A DNA stretch of 64,000 nt, taken from the NCBI GenBank assembly GCA_028023455.1, contig JAQFVV010006220.1, forward strand, positions 9,197,916 through 9,261,915, written 5' to 3'. A model generated the notes under the pieces. It was given only the letters and a program-made list of their open reading frames with translations, ran no database searches and had not been told where the DNA came from. Numbering within the stretch: position 1 is the stretch's first letter; each line of letters starts with the position of its first letter. The position numbers and the translations under genes were made by a program. This stretch comes from Epiperipatus broadwayi. Taxonomy: Eukaryota > Onychophora > Udeonychophora > Euonychophora > Peripatidae. Positions 47,659 to 58,870 of this stretch are shown one piece after another.

Positions 47659-49178
47659 CAATCAATCATATATTATTCATGGATGATTTTATCATTTTTC
47701 TTCCCTCTAAAAAGTATCTTATTTTACGTATTTCTATTTTGGAAAATTTTACAGCATATTATAAACTTCAATTCAACCATAAAACATCATACTCTCTGGA
47801 AATAGTGTTTCTTCTGCCTTTATTCTGAATACTATGAGAACATCTATTCAAAACTCTATCCTCATATCTGCTGAAAATATGAGTAAATCTGTGTCTAAAC
47901 ATATGTTCCCCTTCATGCAAAAATCCCTCTTATCAACATCCTGATCTTTCCAAAAATGACTTTCTGTGTGGCATTATTAACTATACTAATGCTTTCAAAA
48001 AGAAGATTAATTCATTTTACTGAAAAGTTATTTAGAATAAAAGAGCTATTGCAATCAGTATTAGAACTTACAGAAGCATGCCAAAGACTACGGTTTCTCT
48101 CTTCACTCAATCCTTACCTTTTATTTTTAGTGACAATTTTAATACTATTTAAGTTATCTCTGATTACCCTAATGCGTGAAATTTGTTCTAGTTATCCTAC
48201 TGATAAGCCTCCACCCACTAGTTATCTTTTTCTTATGTTTAATCAAATCCATTGGTGTTTATAATGATCTTAATATGTAATCATACATTCACTGGGAAAA
48301 TACTCTTTTGAGAGGTTTACAACATGATCCATAAGTGATAGTCAATCCCAACCTCCCCCATCTCTTCTTACTATCATCAATAAACAGATAATAAATAATT
48401 CAAATTCTGGTATCTAGAACCAGAATATCGTGGTTTCCTTATCAAAGTCAGCTTAGATGCTCTCCCTTCTAGTCATTTCTCATCACAGAGAATGGTGCAT
48501 GCTAATATTGACTCCCTTAGTTTTCTTTGTCGTAAAACTGAAGAAACAATGCATCATTTTCTGTTCCAATGTTCTGCTCATCTTATCTATAGAAATATCT
48601 TGAGTCAATTACTAAATCGTGTAATTCTATTTCAACTCTCATTGATAGCATGAAATGAGGCCTTTCCCCTTCAATTAGGATTATTTTCCTTATGTTTACC
48701 CTTTGGTTCAAAAATTAAAAACAGAGACGGAGTATTTGACCCTCCTTACATAGTTCATGCTACATGGAGCAAGTTCTCACTCCCTGTCTCCATTATAAGT
48801 AATTTTTTTTTCTTTTATTTATTTATTTTATACCTTTGTTATGTATTTACAAAATGTACTTACTGTAATTTATATAGCATTGAGTTTGTCTGCTTTTGAT
48901 GATCTTTTTTGGGTTTCCCTATTTTTATAAATAATATTATCTTTTCTGTAGGGGGGGGGGGAATACAAAAAAAAAATATTTTTTTTTTATAATATAATAT
49001 TTAGTGGGGGGAGGGCGCATTCTTTTTTCCCAACCAACCCCAGGGGAGGAAGAGCCAACATTAACAAAGTGTATTTATTATGCATCTGTACAATTTTATA
49101 ATGTCAATAAATATATTTTTAAATATAAAATCCAATTGAACTTCATACCATTTTCTTCAAATTTGTAAAAAAAAAGAA
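47659..49178 (+). mobile_element. 5'-truncated LINE with poly(A) and 13-bp target duplication
   Basis: tgtatatgcaatt (47,646-47,658) and tgtacatgcaatt (49,179-49,191) flank the insert and differ at one base. It opens in the RT at the active site (ILFMDDFIIFLPSKKYL, about 47,680-47,730). It continues with stops through the C-terminal region (RIKELLQSVLELTEA, 48,030-48,070) and the finger-like CRKTEETMHHFLFQC (about 48,530-48,575). A 3' untranslated part ends with caataaatat and an A-run at 49,166-49,177. The active-site phrase closely resembles that of the 35.6-40.9 kb LINE (YMDDMLVILPSEKHL), so both belong to the L1/Tx1-like group. A G11 run lies at 48,951-48,961. Confidence 0.8.
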
Positions 49179-50094
49179 TGTACATGCAATTAACATTAAA
49201 TCATAATAATACAGATGTATGTGAGAGAGAAGGTAAGAAAAAGGGGGGAGGGGAGGAAATAATTATTTAGTTTTCTGTTTTTAAAATATTTAAACAAAAT
49301 TTATTTTTTCTATTAGTGTCTACATTTATTTAGCTTCTATTTTTTTTAATAGTTATTAAATTTAAAAGGCAAAGACAAGAAAGAATTCAATTTGATTTAG
49401 TCTTAAAGCAAAGAAAAGGTTTTGTTTGTTTCTAAATTATTTAAGTTAAAAGCCACATTTATTTTTCCTATTATCATCTAAATTTATTGTTTCTATTTTT
49501 TTTTAAATGGTTACTAAAGATGGCTGCATTTCATTTTGATTTAGGCTTAAAATAAAAGAATTTTTGTTTTGTTCTATGTTAAAAGCTTTACTTTGTTTTT
49601 CTTAAAACCAAAGAGAAGCTTTTTTAGTTAGGTCATAAGACGTAGATATTGCACAGTCAGATTAGATTAAGATCAATGTATAGGGAGAAAAATACTCCTA
49701 TAAATATTGAATTAAAAATAAATAAGAGATGTTCAGAAAAATAAATTCTTTGTGGGGCACGGGGAGTAATGATTTAATTGAGTAAAAGTCAGAAATCTCT
49801 CTTAATATGGGCAATTAATGTACTGTTAATAATAAAAATTAAATTTTCTCTAGAGATCTTTATATTCAAGAGATTAAGGTCATATGAAAATTTTGTATAA
49901 ATAGTCTTTAAAATGTAGTACTGGTAATCTAAATATTACTTGCCACTGGAAGCTCTGTGGGTGAGACCACAGAAATTATTATAGAAAAGAGTATCAGTAA
50001 GACCAGTAGATCCTCTCCGATTGACTATTTATCTGATTGTAACATTAGCAGTTCCAGCAATAGATAGTCTGGGCATCCTTTTGCAAATAAAATT

Positions 50095-51245
50095 ATTATC
50101 TGACATGATCTGCTTCTTTCAACTAAAAATTCAAAAAATTTTAGGCTATACTGAAAAAACAAAATATTTAAGAAAGAAAAGTTAATTCTAAATACAAGAA
50201 AGTAATCTTGCATGCCAACATTGAACTATTCCTTACATTTCCCTATCAAGAAAGCAAGCTAAAGCTTTGTGATATAAAGTAAAATAGCCATAAAGCTATG
50301 ATCAATATCACCAAAACATAACTATGCCAAACCTATGACTACATCTGTGTACCATAAATCATTTATTTGACTTTTTTAAAACTATAAACTATATGCCCTA
50401 GTTTCCAAATTTATCAATCTAACAAATATGAGTGTTATATTGTAATGTTGCATTATTGTTATCTTCGTAATGCTTCTTTTTGTTGTTGTTATTTTTCTCT
50501 TATATAAATGCATAATGATATTTGCTATCACTGTGTATACTTGAATAGTTAATACTCTATTTCTTGTTGAGACCACACATTTAAATTCCTATTGAGCAAG
50601 AATGGTGACAGTTTAAAAAATTTTAATTTCAATTAACTAATGTATTATTGTATGGAATAAGAATGTAAAGTATCCATATGAATAATGTCTAAAATTTTGC
50701 AGCATATGCAACTAAATGAGTATTTATAAAATTCAGTCTATTATAAATATGCCAATAATATGGATTTTCAAAGAAAGTCAATTACATAAGAATCATAATT
50801 GTCTGACTGAATTGTCTGGAGAAAAGATAAAAATGAAAGCAAACAGTAAGCTATCCTGATTTCAGTAAAGTAATATATCTTAATCATAGTAATGTAGGCA
50901 ATCATGAATATCTGGATAAGTTATTTTAAGCGAATTATTAAACTTCTCATTAAACTGTTTTCATTCTTAAAAAAAAACAAATACTAATCCATAATTACCA
51001 TAATGGTGTACCTAGATTTAATGCAAACTCTAGTCTGGGCATAAAATCTATCTAGAGGTCTTCTTATGAGTAAATATTTGTGGATTAGTAGTAACAGTTT
51101 ATGCAGGGATTTTCAGAAATTTGATTAGCTCATATTGATAAGTGATAGAAATGTTTATCATGTCTAATTATTATATTAAATATTTCAATGAATATTATAA
51201 TTAGGCTGTCAGTTAAATGAGTATTATTAGTCACAGCAGATTAGG
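50095..51245. other. Unidentified 1.15-kb segment present in only one duplicated copy
   Basis: The corresponding site in the first copy (near 45,395-45,430) lacks this stretch. It is AT-rich, with no recognised coding motif, no clear terminal repeats and no certain target duplication. It may be an unrecognised insertion here or a deletion from the other copy. Confidence 0.4.
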
Positions 51246-52120
51246 TGTCTTATTATATAGAGATTTTTTTTTTATTCTTGACATGTACACTTGTATTATT
51301 ATATGAATAATAGCCTACCATTATTATATTAGGTTGGTAGTCATATATGAATCCTAGGTAGTTTAATAAATGAGTATTCCTTGCCATGACATTATGGTTG
51401 TAAGTTGAGTATTGGTTGTTATATATTGAAGCCCTACCCATTAATCTATCAGGAGTACTTTTTCTCTGAATGTTCAGGGTGACCCTTACAGGGAGATATT
51501 TTGAGTCCTTTAGTATTGTCTGCTTATATTCATTTTGGGAGGTGGAGCTGATCATATTGTATGTCTAATCTTGAGCAGGCTATTATTGATGGCTAAGGAT
51601 TTGTGTCTATTATATAAATTCCTACATAGTGATAAAGCTATCCATCCAAGGATAATTAGAGCAGATGGGACAGAGATATGAAGTCTGCATAAGAACTACA
51701 AACCCAGTTTGAATTGATGATTTTACACATTTAAACCTCGATCAGGTGAATAATAAATTCTATCCTGTATTTTCTTTGTGGCTTTGTTTATCTTAATTGT
51801 AATAAACATAAATTATATCACATATCCAAGAGTGAGAGTTTCCATTATTTCATATAGATATCTTATAGAAATAGCCTGTTTATTTATATGCAGGGTGATC
51901 TTAGAGTCTTGAGCATGTCCATGACTTGAGGGCGAAGCAGTAAAGTGTGCATAATCATCTAAAAATGTTGATTGAATTGTAAGTAATAATACTGATCTCT
52001 TACAATATTTGCAGTAGTGTTTCTTATGTATTTATTGACTACATGTACCTTGGGTGAAGTCAAAACCTTCATTGGTTGTCAACTTTCACATGTTATGAAT
52101 TCAGACTGTTATACTAAATT

Positions 52121-53600
52121 ACTGGCAGAAAGTATGGGATCTGATCAGTTAAAGTCTGAACAATGGTGAAATATCCCAACAAAGACAAGATGTCAGTTTG
52201 TGAAATGACCATTCAATGGTAAATTCACAGTTTGTGAGATGGGTTAGGATAATGTTTATATGTTTAAATGAAAACAAATACATTAAACCCAAATATAATA
52301 TATAATTTAGCACTGGTTTCCAAATTGCATTAATAAAAGGTCTTATAACAATTGTCTGATAATAAAATAATGGATTATTTTAGGAATGCATCAACTAAAA
52401 CATTTTTATGATTATTATTTTAGAGAATGAGACCTGATTAAAGATGCACAAGCAATAAACTATTAGAGTAAATGATAGGAGGATCAGTTGACTTACACTC
52501 AATTTTTTCCCAATGAAGGTGTGAAGGAGAACCAAAGATTCAGGTCTACCTGATCTACATTTTTATTTAAATATGCCTCGGGGTTCATATCAAAAGCAAT
52601 TCAGTACAATAAATAGCTAATATATATCTATATTATATTTATGTTACACATAAATTTGGTATCTTATGGATAGAAAATCAATATTATGCTTGTTATTTGC
52701 ATTATATATGCATTCAATTTAATAGCTCAAAGTAAAAATATTTAAATTACATTACTTAAGTGCATTCATTGTTTTTACTCTATGTGGCATTTGAATCTTT
52801 TTGCTTATGACCAAAGCTATATAATTCTAAGATGACAAAATATAGCAGAAACATAATGCATTTCTGATTTTTAACAAATTAAAAATCTGTTTTAATATTC
52901 GTGGCACTAACCCAAAAAAATTATCTAGATTTAGCTGGCTTTTCATAAGGTAAGAATTTTTCTGAAATGTCAATATTTGCTCTAATGAGAATTGATTATT
53001 TGCTTTCTTTTTTTCTCTTTTTTATATGGTCACACTTAAAACAAAAGCTTTTATCAGAAATACCAATAATGTCGATTGCAATTAACCAAATCAAAGCAAA
53101 ACAAATGATCAATACAATTTTTGTAAACAAAATAAACTTAATTTGATCAAAATAAAATAAGAATAAAAAAATTAAAATGAAAAAATAATTAAAATTCTTT
53201 AATTGCTTTTAAAATATATGACAAATTATAAACAGTTATAAAATAGCATTACAACACTGTATTTTTACACTGTATAATATAATAAAATATAACTGAAAGT
53301 AATTAAACAAAAAAAATTAAAAAATAAATTCTATGCAACAGAATTTGAATTATGTTAAATATTCAACATTAAATTTGCAATTTACGTCAAAAATATGTTA
53401 AATTTCAAATAACACCTCATTGGATTGAATACATTATATTATAATATTGAAGGCTCTAAATTATGAAAAGATAAACCTACACACATATCTATTAGCACAA
53501 GTACACATATAAACATATATAGGTTTTTTACTTAAAATTCAGGTTTTTGCAAATCAAAATCAGTTTTTTATAAATCAAATTCAGTTTTTTGTAAATTTTA
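52121..53600. other. AT-rich spacer
   Basis: I see no gene, RNA or repeat of note. A/T homopolymers dominate, above all at 53,100-53,330. Confidence 0.45.
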
Positions 53601-53991
53601 TTAAAAAAAACAGTGAAACAATTATAATAATTTTTAATAAAAATAAAATGGAAACAAGACCAATGCAGTGATTCTCCCACAACAGTTAATAAAAAAAAAC
53701 CACACACATATGTAGATAATAATTTTGCAATGGGCAGATGTAGTGGTTCCAACAGATGCTTCAACTACATCCACCAAATTTAGATTATATTTTGCAGAAG
53801 CTGATAACAAATATCTTGCACTGAACTTTTGTGCTGTCTCATCAACAATATCATGCACTGCTTTATGCTAATTTTCTAAAGTACATTAGTATCAATACTA
53901 ATTTTAATGTACTGTCTGTATATGAAAAATATAAGATTTTAATTAAACTATATTTACATTAAATACACATACATATGCACAGAACAGCTCA
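53600..53991 (-). repeat. Possible 3' LTR start of the minus-strand Gypsy element
   Basis: On the minus strand a purine tract (agagtgggagg, 54,005-53,995) precedes TGAGCTGTTCTG, which would open an LTR at about 53,991. This follows shortly after the last polyprotein homology, where an LTR is expected. I could not define its end or find a matching 5' LTR beyond 58,870, so the call is tentative. The minus ORFs at 53,528-53,858 lie within it and are probably chance. Confidence 0.35.
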
Positions 53992-54488
53992 TACCTCCCA
54001 CTCTAGAAAATAGCTCTTCCCAAGTACAAAAAATAATCTTGCAATCTTGTTGGTTATCATTGAACTGTAGGTCTGGTAGAAAGTAAATGTCTTTCTTCCT
54101 CTTGATTATCCATTACATTCACTGGATTTGGTTGTCTAATCTTATTGTGTACTTGTTCCTGCTGATCTAGTTTATCAGCTTGATTAGCTATGGTATTCCT
54201 TTATTTTGTATTTCCAAGGAGATGATGCCATTCTTCTTCATCATTAAAAGTCCACAGTTCATTGGGTAACATAATTTGGGCATTATCTGCATCTATTGTT
54301 TTACTCTGCCAAGATCATAAATGATTGATGTCTCTCTTCAGAATTTTTCCATTATTCAGTTTAACTACGTGAATATACTTAAGAGAGAACTTCCATCACC
54401 CCAGAGGGAAACCATTTCCTTTTTAAAATATCATGACTCCACACTAGTTCACTGATTTTAAACTTTTCAACATCAAAATTATTATTAC

Positions 54489-54968
54489 TCACAATAACTT
54501 TTTTTCTGGTAACCTCAGCGACAGTTCTGCTGATGTTTTCATTACTGACACACTAGGGGTGAAATATTGATAAAACATCACGTCAACCAAAGCTTCATGT
54601 ATGTCTTTGTGAGATGTTTTATTCAATGTCATGGTCACATGCTGCATTGCCTTTTCAGCTAAAACATTTAATTCTGGATGATAATGGGTAGTATGTGTTT
54701 CATCTCTTTTATCAGATAAAAACTCTTGGAACTCCTGTGATGTAAATCCTGTCCCATTGTCCAATACTCTTGTTTCTGGAAAACCTTGGTTTGCAAAGAT
54801 CTCTTTCAGAGTACAAATAGTACATTTTGCATTATATTCTGCACACTTTGAATAAGAATTACTTCTAACTAGAAAGAATATCTGTTCATTGTTTGCGCAT
54901 GGTCTAAATATAAGTGTCGCCGATTGCTTTTGCCCATGAATGAAAAGTCTTTGGAGGTAAATCAGCAA
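54489..54968 (-). pseudogene. Gypsy integrase core fragment
   Basis: The 159-codon frame contains GFPETRVLDNGTGFTSQEF, with the second catalytic aspartate in LDNGTGF, then HYHPELNVLAEKAMQ, the conserved block bearing the third acidic residue position. The first aspartate region is not in this frame and homology continues upstream to about 55,040 with stops. Integrase inserts the cDNA into chromosomal DNA. Downstream on the same strand, text such as DDEEEWHHLL-type acidic sequence and RLQDYFLY (about 54,040) matches the polyprotein tail of K02A2.6-like Gypsy elements. The whole is broken. Confidence 0.78.
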
Positions 54969-55359
54969 TAGACTGCCCTCAACCCAATTTTTAACTATTT
55001 ATTCAATGTCCTGATTCAAATTAGGCCACTAAACATAAAAATGAGCTCAAGCTTTCATTCACACTATGCCTAGATGTCCTTGGTGTAGCAAACTGAGCAC
55101 ATACTTCCAATTTTCTATAGTATGAGAATTCAATCCATCATTAGAATACATCCACTTCATGTAGATATGCTTTTATGAGCATTTAAGACAGATCTTGCAA
55201 TGTAATTTGGTTGACTTTTAGGCCATCCAAATCAAATCCAATTTCTCAACCTTTCTTAATCAAGATCATTATTAGTCTACTTGGAATTATTTACAATTTT
55301 TTGCTTCTAAATATCAATGTAATTTGTTTCTATACATTTTTGCTGGAATTCACAAGCAT

Positions 55360-56410
55360 CCAGCAAACACAGCTTGTAAATTAATTTGTAATCATATGCT
55401 CCTAACAAATTAATCCAATGAATCAAACCCTGGCTAGCATGTTCAGGAGTTTTTTTATCATGTTCAAAAATTTCCAGTAATGAATGATGATCTGTATAAA
55501 TAATTTATATCCACACACGTATTGATGATACTTTTTAACAGTGAATATTAAAGCCAGGGCTTCTTTGTCAAGTTGACTATATACTTTTGTCAGCAGCTGT
55601 CAGGGTCCTCAAGGCATACACAATATGGCATTCTCCTCCATGACAGCAATGTGAAATGACAACTCCAACTTTGAAATCTGAAGCATCACTTGTAATAATC
55701 ACTTTCTAGTCACTGTTATAATATACAAGAAGCTGCTTAGATGTTAGTATATTCTTTTGCTTTTTGAAAAGTTAAATCATGCTCTTTATTTCATTTCCAG
55801 TGCTGTCCTTTACACAATAGCTCATACAATGATGTAAGGACACATGACTTCTCTTTCAGGAAACTCTCAAAAAGGTGGAGTAATCCTAGAAAAGCCTGCA
55901 AATCTTTTACATTCCCAAGTTTTGTATTTTTAACACCAGGTTAGGATATTTTCCTTTCTGGTTTATAACATGGATCAAAAATTTAATTTCTCACATAGCC
56001 ACTATACATTTAGAAAGATTAATAGCTCCAATTTTATCCAGTCTTGAACAAATATTCACGATGCATATTTTCAATTCACTTTCTGTTTGAGCAATTATTA
56101 AAATCCACCTACATAAAAAATAACTCCTTCCATACTTTGAAATAAACAATTTATTTTTGCTTAAGAATATGTTTGAAGCAACTGTAATCCTATAAGGTAA
56201 CCTGTTGCACTTATAAAGTCCCAGATGAGTACTGATCAATATCAATTCAGCACTTCCATCTATAAAGGGTATTTGATGAAAAGCTGACTTTAAATTGACT
56301 TTTGTGAAGAATGCCACCTTCTGAAGTGATACTAAAACTTTGCATACACTTAGAACTAAATAGATTCCTTTATTTATAAATTTATTAAGCATAACATGAT
56401 AATTTCCCAA
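55360..56410 (-). pseudogene. Gypsy reverse transcriptase and RNase H relic
   Basis: The 139-codon RT frame (56,410-55,991) shows FFTKVNLKSAFHQIPF, where motif A's aspartate has become asparagine (VNLKSAFHQI). YKCNRLPYRI follows, corresponding to the motif B region. The active-site YxDD is not intact: the neighbouring frame at 56,115-56,101 reads YVGGF, both aspartates replaced by glycine. RNase H follows with DASDFKVGVVI (about 55,690-55,655) and TDHHSLLEIF (about 55,500-55,470) in separate frames. This copy could not have catalysed reverse transcription. Confidence 0.78.
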
Positions 56411-56589
56411 TAATCAAATGCTCTCATCCAGTAGCCCATAATGAATCTTCAATTGGAGACAAAACACCTTTATTGATCATATATTTAATATTCTGTTCAA
56501 CTTTGGATTTTAAGGCAAACAGAACCTTATGTGGTTTGCGTACTATAGGCTGATCATCATTTACTATTTCAGCATCCAACATCCACAGG

Positions 56590-56823
56590 CTATGTTTTGA
56601 ATTCAGTTAATCTCGACTTAAATAAACGGGGGAACATCTTTCTAACTTCTGTTTCCAAATGAACTCTCTTAATTATTTTAAAATAAATTTCCAATGGATG
56701 AAACCAATTTCTTCCTAGTAGAAGAATTATATTACTCTTCACAATGTATAATGGTAAACAATAGTTAGCATTAATATTCACAGGTAAATTTAACTTTCCT
56801 ACATGTGCCAATTCTGTTGTCAT
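56590..56823 (-). pseudogene. Gypsy protease C-terminal part
   Basis: This frame ends the protease: NIILLLGRNWFHPLEI (about 56,735-56,690) matches the conserved LLGRDWL-type end of Gypsy proteases. The catalytic D-T/S-G triad should lie upstream, near 56,860-57,000, but is not readable there because of stops and a 21-bp tandem duplication. Protease would process the polyprotein. Confidence 0.65.
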
Positions 56824-56958
56824 TCACATCTGTGCACAATACCTGCATATTTTGAAGCATGAATTTTTTTTTACTGCTGCCATTAATTTTTATTCAATCT
56901 TTATATATCCACAGAAAGGCCCACTTTCATTGTAATTTTACTTTCTCAGACAATAATT

Positions 56959-57000
56959 TCTAACACAATATGGCCATTGTCTAACACAATATGGCTATCA
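56959..57000 (-). repeat. Tandem duplication, period 21 bp
   Basis: tctaacacaatatggccattg (56,959-56,979) is followed by tctaacacaatatggctatc (56,980-57,000), giving two units of 21 bp with one or two differences. The period preserves the reading frame of the Gypsy protease region. Confidence 0.85.
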
Positions 57001-57037
57001 TCTCTGTCATTAATCTTGTTAATAGATTTTTTCCTTC

Positions 57038-57400
57038 TTAATCTGCCTCCTTGTGATTTAAAGTCATATTTAACTGCATTTCACATCTCTTCTCTTTGTT
57101 TCTGCAGACACAAGATAAATGTTCTTTAATTTTACAAATATTATATTTCTCCATTTTAAATTTACAAAATTTCTTAATATGGTCTTTTACACCACAGCAA
57201 TGATAGATCAAACTTTTCTTCATCATCTTCAAACTCATAGCTATAGCTTGTGCTTGATTTACAGGAATCAAATTATTTTGCATTCCGACTGAAGTTTGAA
57301 ATTCGGTTGTAGTATTATGGAGAAAGATGCCACTTGATGGCGCCATTATCATGCTAAAATTATAAAATATGAACATTCCCAGGCCGTTGATTTTAATCAC
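57038..57400 (-). pseudogene. Gypsy gag nucleocapsid with two zinc knuckles
   Basis: The 120-codon frame carries IYHCCGVKDHIKKFCKF then YNICKIKEHLSCVCRNK (about 57,205-57,090). The second knuckle keeps C-x2-x-x4-H-x4-C spacing closely, while the first has CC-x5-H-x4-C, one cysteine displaced. Zinc knuckles bind the element RNA for packaging. Upstream residues (GMQNNLIPVNQAQAIAM) resemble the linker after capsid. The frame's start methionine is not the true gag start, which lies in the separated block at 58,866. Confidence 0.75.
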
Positions 57401-57660
57401 TTTGATGAGTTTTTTGTAATGCGAAAATAAAAAAATATCAAAATGGTGTTTTTTAAATTATTTTTTTTTAATCATATACAAATTAAATGATAACAATAAA
57501 TGTAAAATAAAATCAACAAATTACAATTTAATTCTCTTTTTTTTTTTTTGCTTTACTAAAAAAAAACAATTTTCAATCTGATTTTTTTTTTGGGGGGGGG
57601 TCCACCTTTTTTGTTGTTGTTTAAAAAATCATAATCGGAATAAAAAATAAAAGTTCTTAC

Positions 57661-57803
57661 TCTTCATTTTACATTTTAATTTTTACAGAGAAACAGATAT
57701 TATTGTGTTACCACTATTTTTTACTTTCTTAGTCTTCATTTTACATTTTAATTTTTACAGAGAAACAGATATTATTATTGTGTTACCGCTATTTTTTACT
57801 TCA
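57661..57803. repeat. Tandem duplication, period 72 bp
   Basis: tcttcattttacattttaat occurs at 57,661 and again at 57,733. The two units share cagagaaacagatattatt and ctattttttactt, and the second has an extra att. It lies in the insertion that splits the Gypsy gag, 30 bp from the telomere-like tract. Confidence 0.93.
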
Positions 57804-57832
57804 AATAGAATGACAATAAAAAGTAAAAGTTG

Positions 57833-57856
57833 TTAGGGTTAGATTTAGGGTTAGGG
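57833..57856 (+). repeat. Interstitial telomere-like tract (TTAGGG)
   Basis: Four hexamers in register read TTAGGG, TTAGAT, TTAGGG, TTAGGG, followed by ttctg. TTAGGG is the ancestral animal telomere repeat. A tract this short can arise by double-strand-break repair or by insertion of a telomere-associated element. It is not a chromosome end. Confidence 0.8.
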
Positions 57857-58194
57857 TTCTGTTGTTTGTAAATCACAGAATCAAACAAGATGTGCGATTT
57901 CCTGCGCCATATTGTTGGTCTCGTGGAATGTTATGAACAGTACGTTACTTGATGCGTTACCTAATTCCAACTGGCTTTACACATCTATCTGGACAAGATT
58001 TTGCCACTTAAAATTACAATACAGAATGATGTAAAGAGTTGGATAATTATTAATTAAGAAAATCGAAATATTTCAATACTTTAAAAAAAAAAAAAATTCA
58101 ATAAAAACTACATTTCCATCAAATTCAAATACACACACTCTCACACCAAGCTGTAATAATTGTATGAAGTGTGTGAATTCACAAAATTTATTTG

Positions 58195-58400
58195 CTGCAA
58201 TGTGACATACATGCTGTACTGCGACGCAACATAGCGGCCTGCAATCTGTAGCACAACAATAAAAGTTGTATTATAGAAAACGCGGGTTCGAATGTGTCGG
58301 CCATGGAAACGGCATTTTTATGTGCTTTAGCACGTAAACGGCGCCATCGAATGGCGTCTTTGTCCATAAGACTACAACCTGAAATTCTGATGCTTCTTCT
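58195..58400 (+). mobile_element. Candidate tRNA-derived SINE with two downstream hairpins
   Basis: A GC-richer patch in AT-rich surroundings contains an A-box-like tagcggcctgcaat (about 58,231), an anticodon-arm-like pair acaac/gttgt around aataaaa (58,253-58,269) and a strong B box (gggttcgaatg, near 58,285). Two small hairpins follow: gtgctttagcac (58,321-58,332) and gcgccatcgaatggcg (58,340-58,355). The spacing fits a pol III head with a structured body. The T arm no longer pairs well and there is no second copy in this window to confirm it. It lies in the insertion within the Gypsy gag. The minus ORF at 58,188-58,436 overlaps it and is not credible. Confidence 0.4.
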
Positions 58401-58439
58401 AACATTACTCCCTATCCAAACATTTTCTGAGGACACACA

Positions 58440-58866
58440 TATAAATCAGATTTAGTTCATTCATCAAAGTTTTCCTCAGGCTATAATCAGACATTCCAAA
58501 TAATTGTTGGTCAAGCAATGTATCTTCTAACTAAGAGGCAAACTGTCATATCATAGTCTACATAACACTCAAGAGGCAATTGCCATCTCATCCTGAAATG
58601 CAGATGATTGTTACTGGTTGGAAATATGCATTCAATTTCTCTTTTATCTCTTCATATAGACTGTCATCAATAGTTTTCAGGCCACACAATTGTTTTGCGA
58701 CTTGTAAAATGTCATTACCAGCAAAAACAAAAGCATAGCTATTTTTGAATCTGTCTTCATCAATTTTATTTATTAGCATATAATACTCGATGTACTTGGC
58801 ATAGACTTTCCATGTCAATGTGTTAATAATATCAAACTCATGAATACTACTGTTCAATATTGCCAT
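58440..58866 (-). pseudogene. Gypsy gag capsid-like N-terminal region
   Basis: The 92-codon frame (58,866-58,588) begins MAILNSSIHEFDIINTLTW and includes KIDEDRFKNSYAFVFAGNDI and LYEEIKEKLNAYFQPV, the pattern of K02A2.6-like Gypsy gag proteins (aromatic start, then A-G before a helical segment, then LxxYF). Homology continues after a stop with LLDQQLFGMSDYSLRK (about 58,530-58,480), the conserved FGI-type phrase of such capsids. Gag would form the particle shell. The methionine at 58,866 is a plausible original start. Confidence 0.7.
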
Positions 58867-58870
58867 TACT

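Larger units (their letters stand above)
47465..52120 (+). repeat. Second copy of the large duplication, with two insertions
   Basis: 47,465-47,645 matches 44,150-44,300 (agagcagcttcaataagaaag; ttggccaatatat; tacagagttgatag). The match resumes at about 49,195 and runs to about 50,095, then from about 51,245 to 52,120, parallel to 44,345-46,330. The first gap is a LINE with its own target duplication. The second (about 50,095-51,245) is an extra 1.15 kb whose nature I cannot tell. Confidence 0.68.
54010..58870 (-). mobile_element. Ty3/Gypsy retrotransposon, minus strand, defective
   Basis: From right to left the blocks run gag capsid-like (58,866-58,440), zinc knuckles (57,400-57,038), protease end (56,823-56,590), RT (56,410-55,991), RNase H (about 55,690-55,360), integrase (about 55,040-54,489) and a C-terminal tail to about 54,010. 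This is the canonical Gypsy order on the minus strand. About 1 kb of foreign sequence (roughly 57,420-58,440) interrupts gag. Many frames are broken and the RT active site is lost, so the element is inactive. It is not the same copy as the plus-strand Gypsy at 41.2-44.2 kb. Confidence 0.82.

Noticed and set aside
58188-58436. Minus ORF of 82 codons
   Set aside because: It overlaps the candidate SINE hairpins and has no gag similarity.
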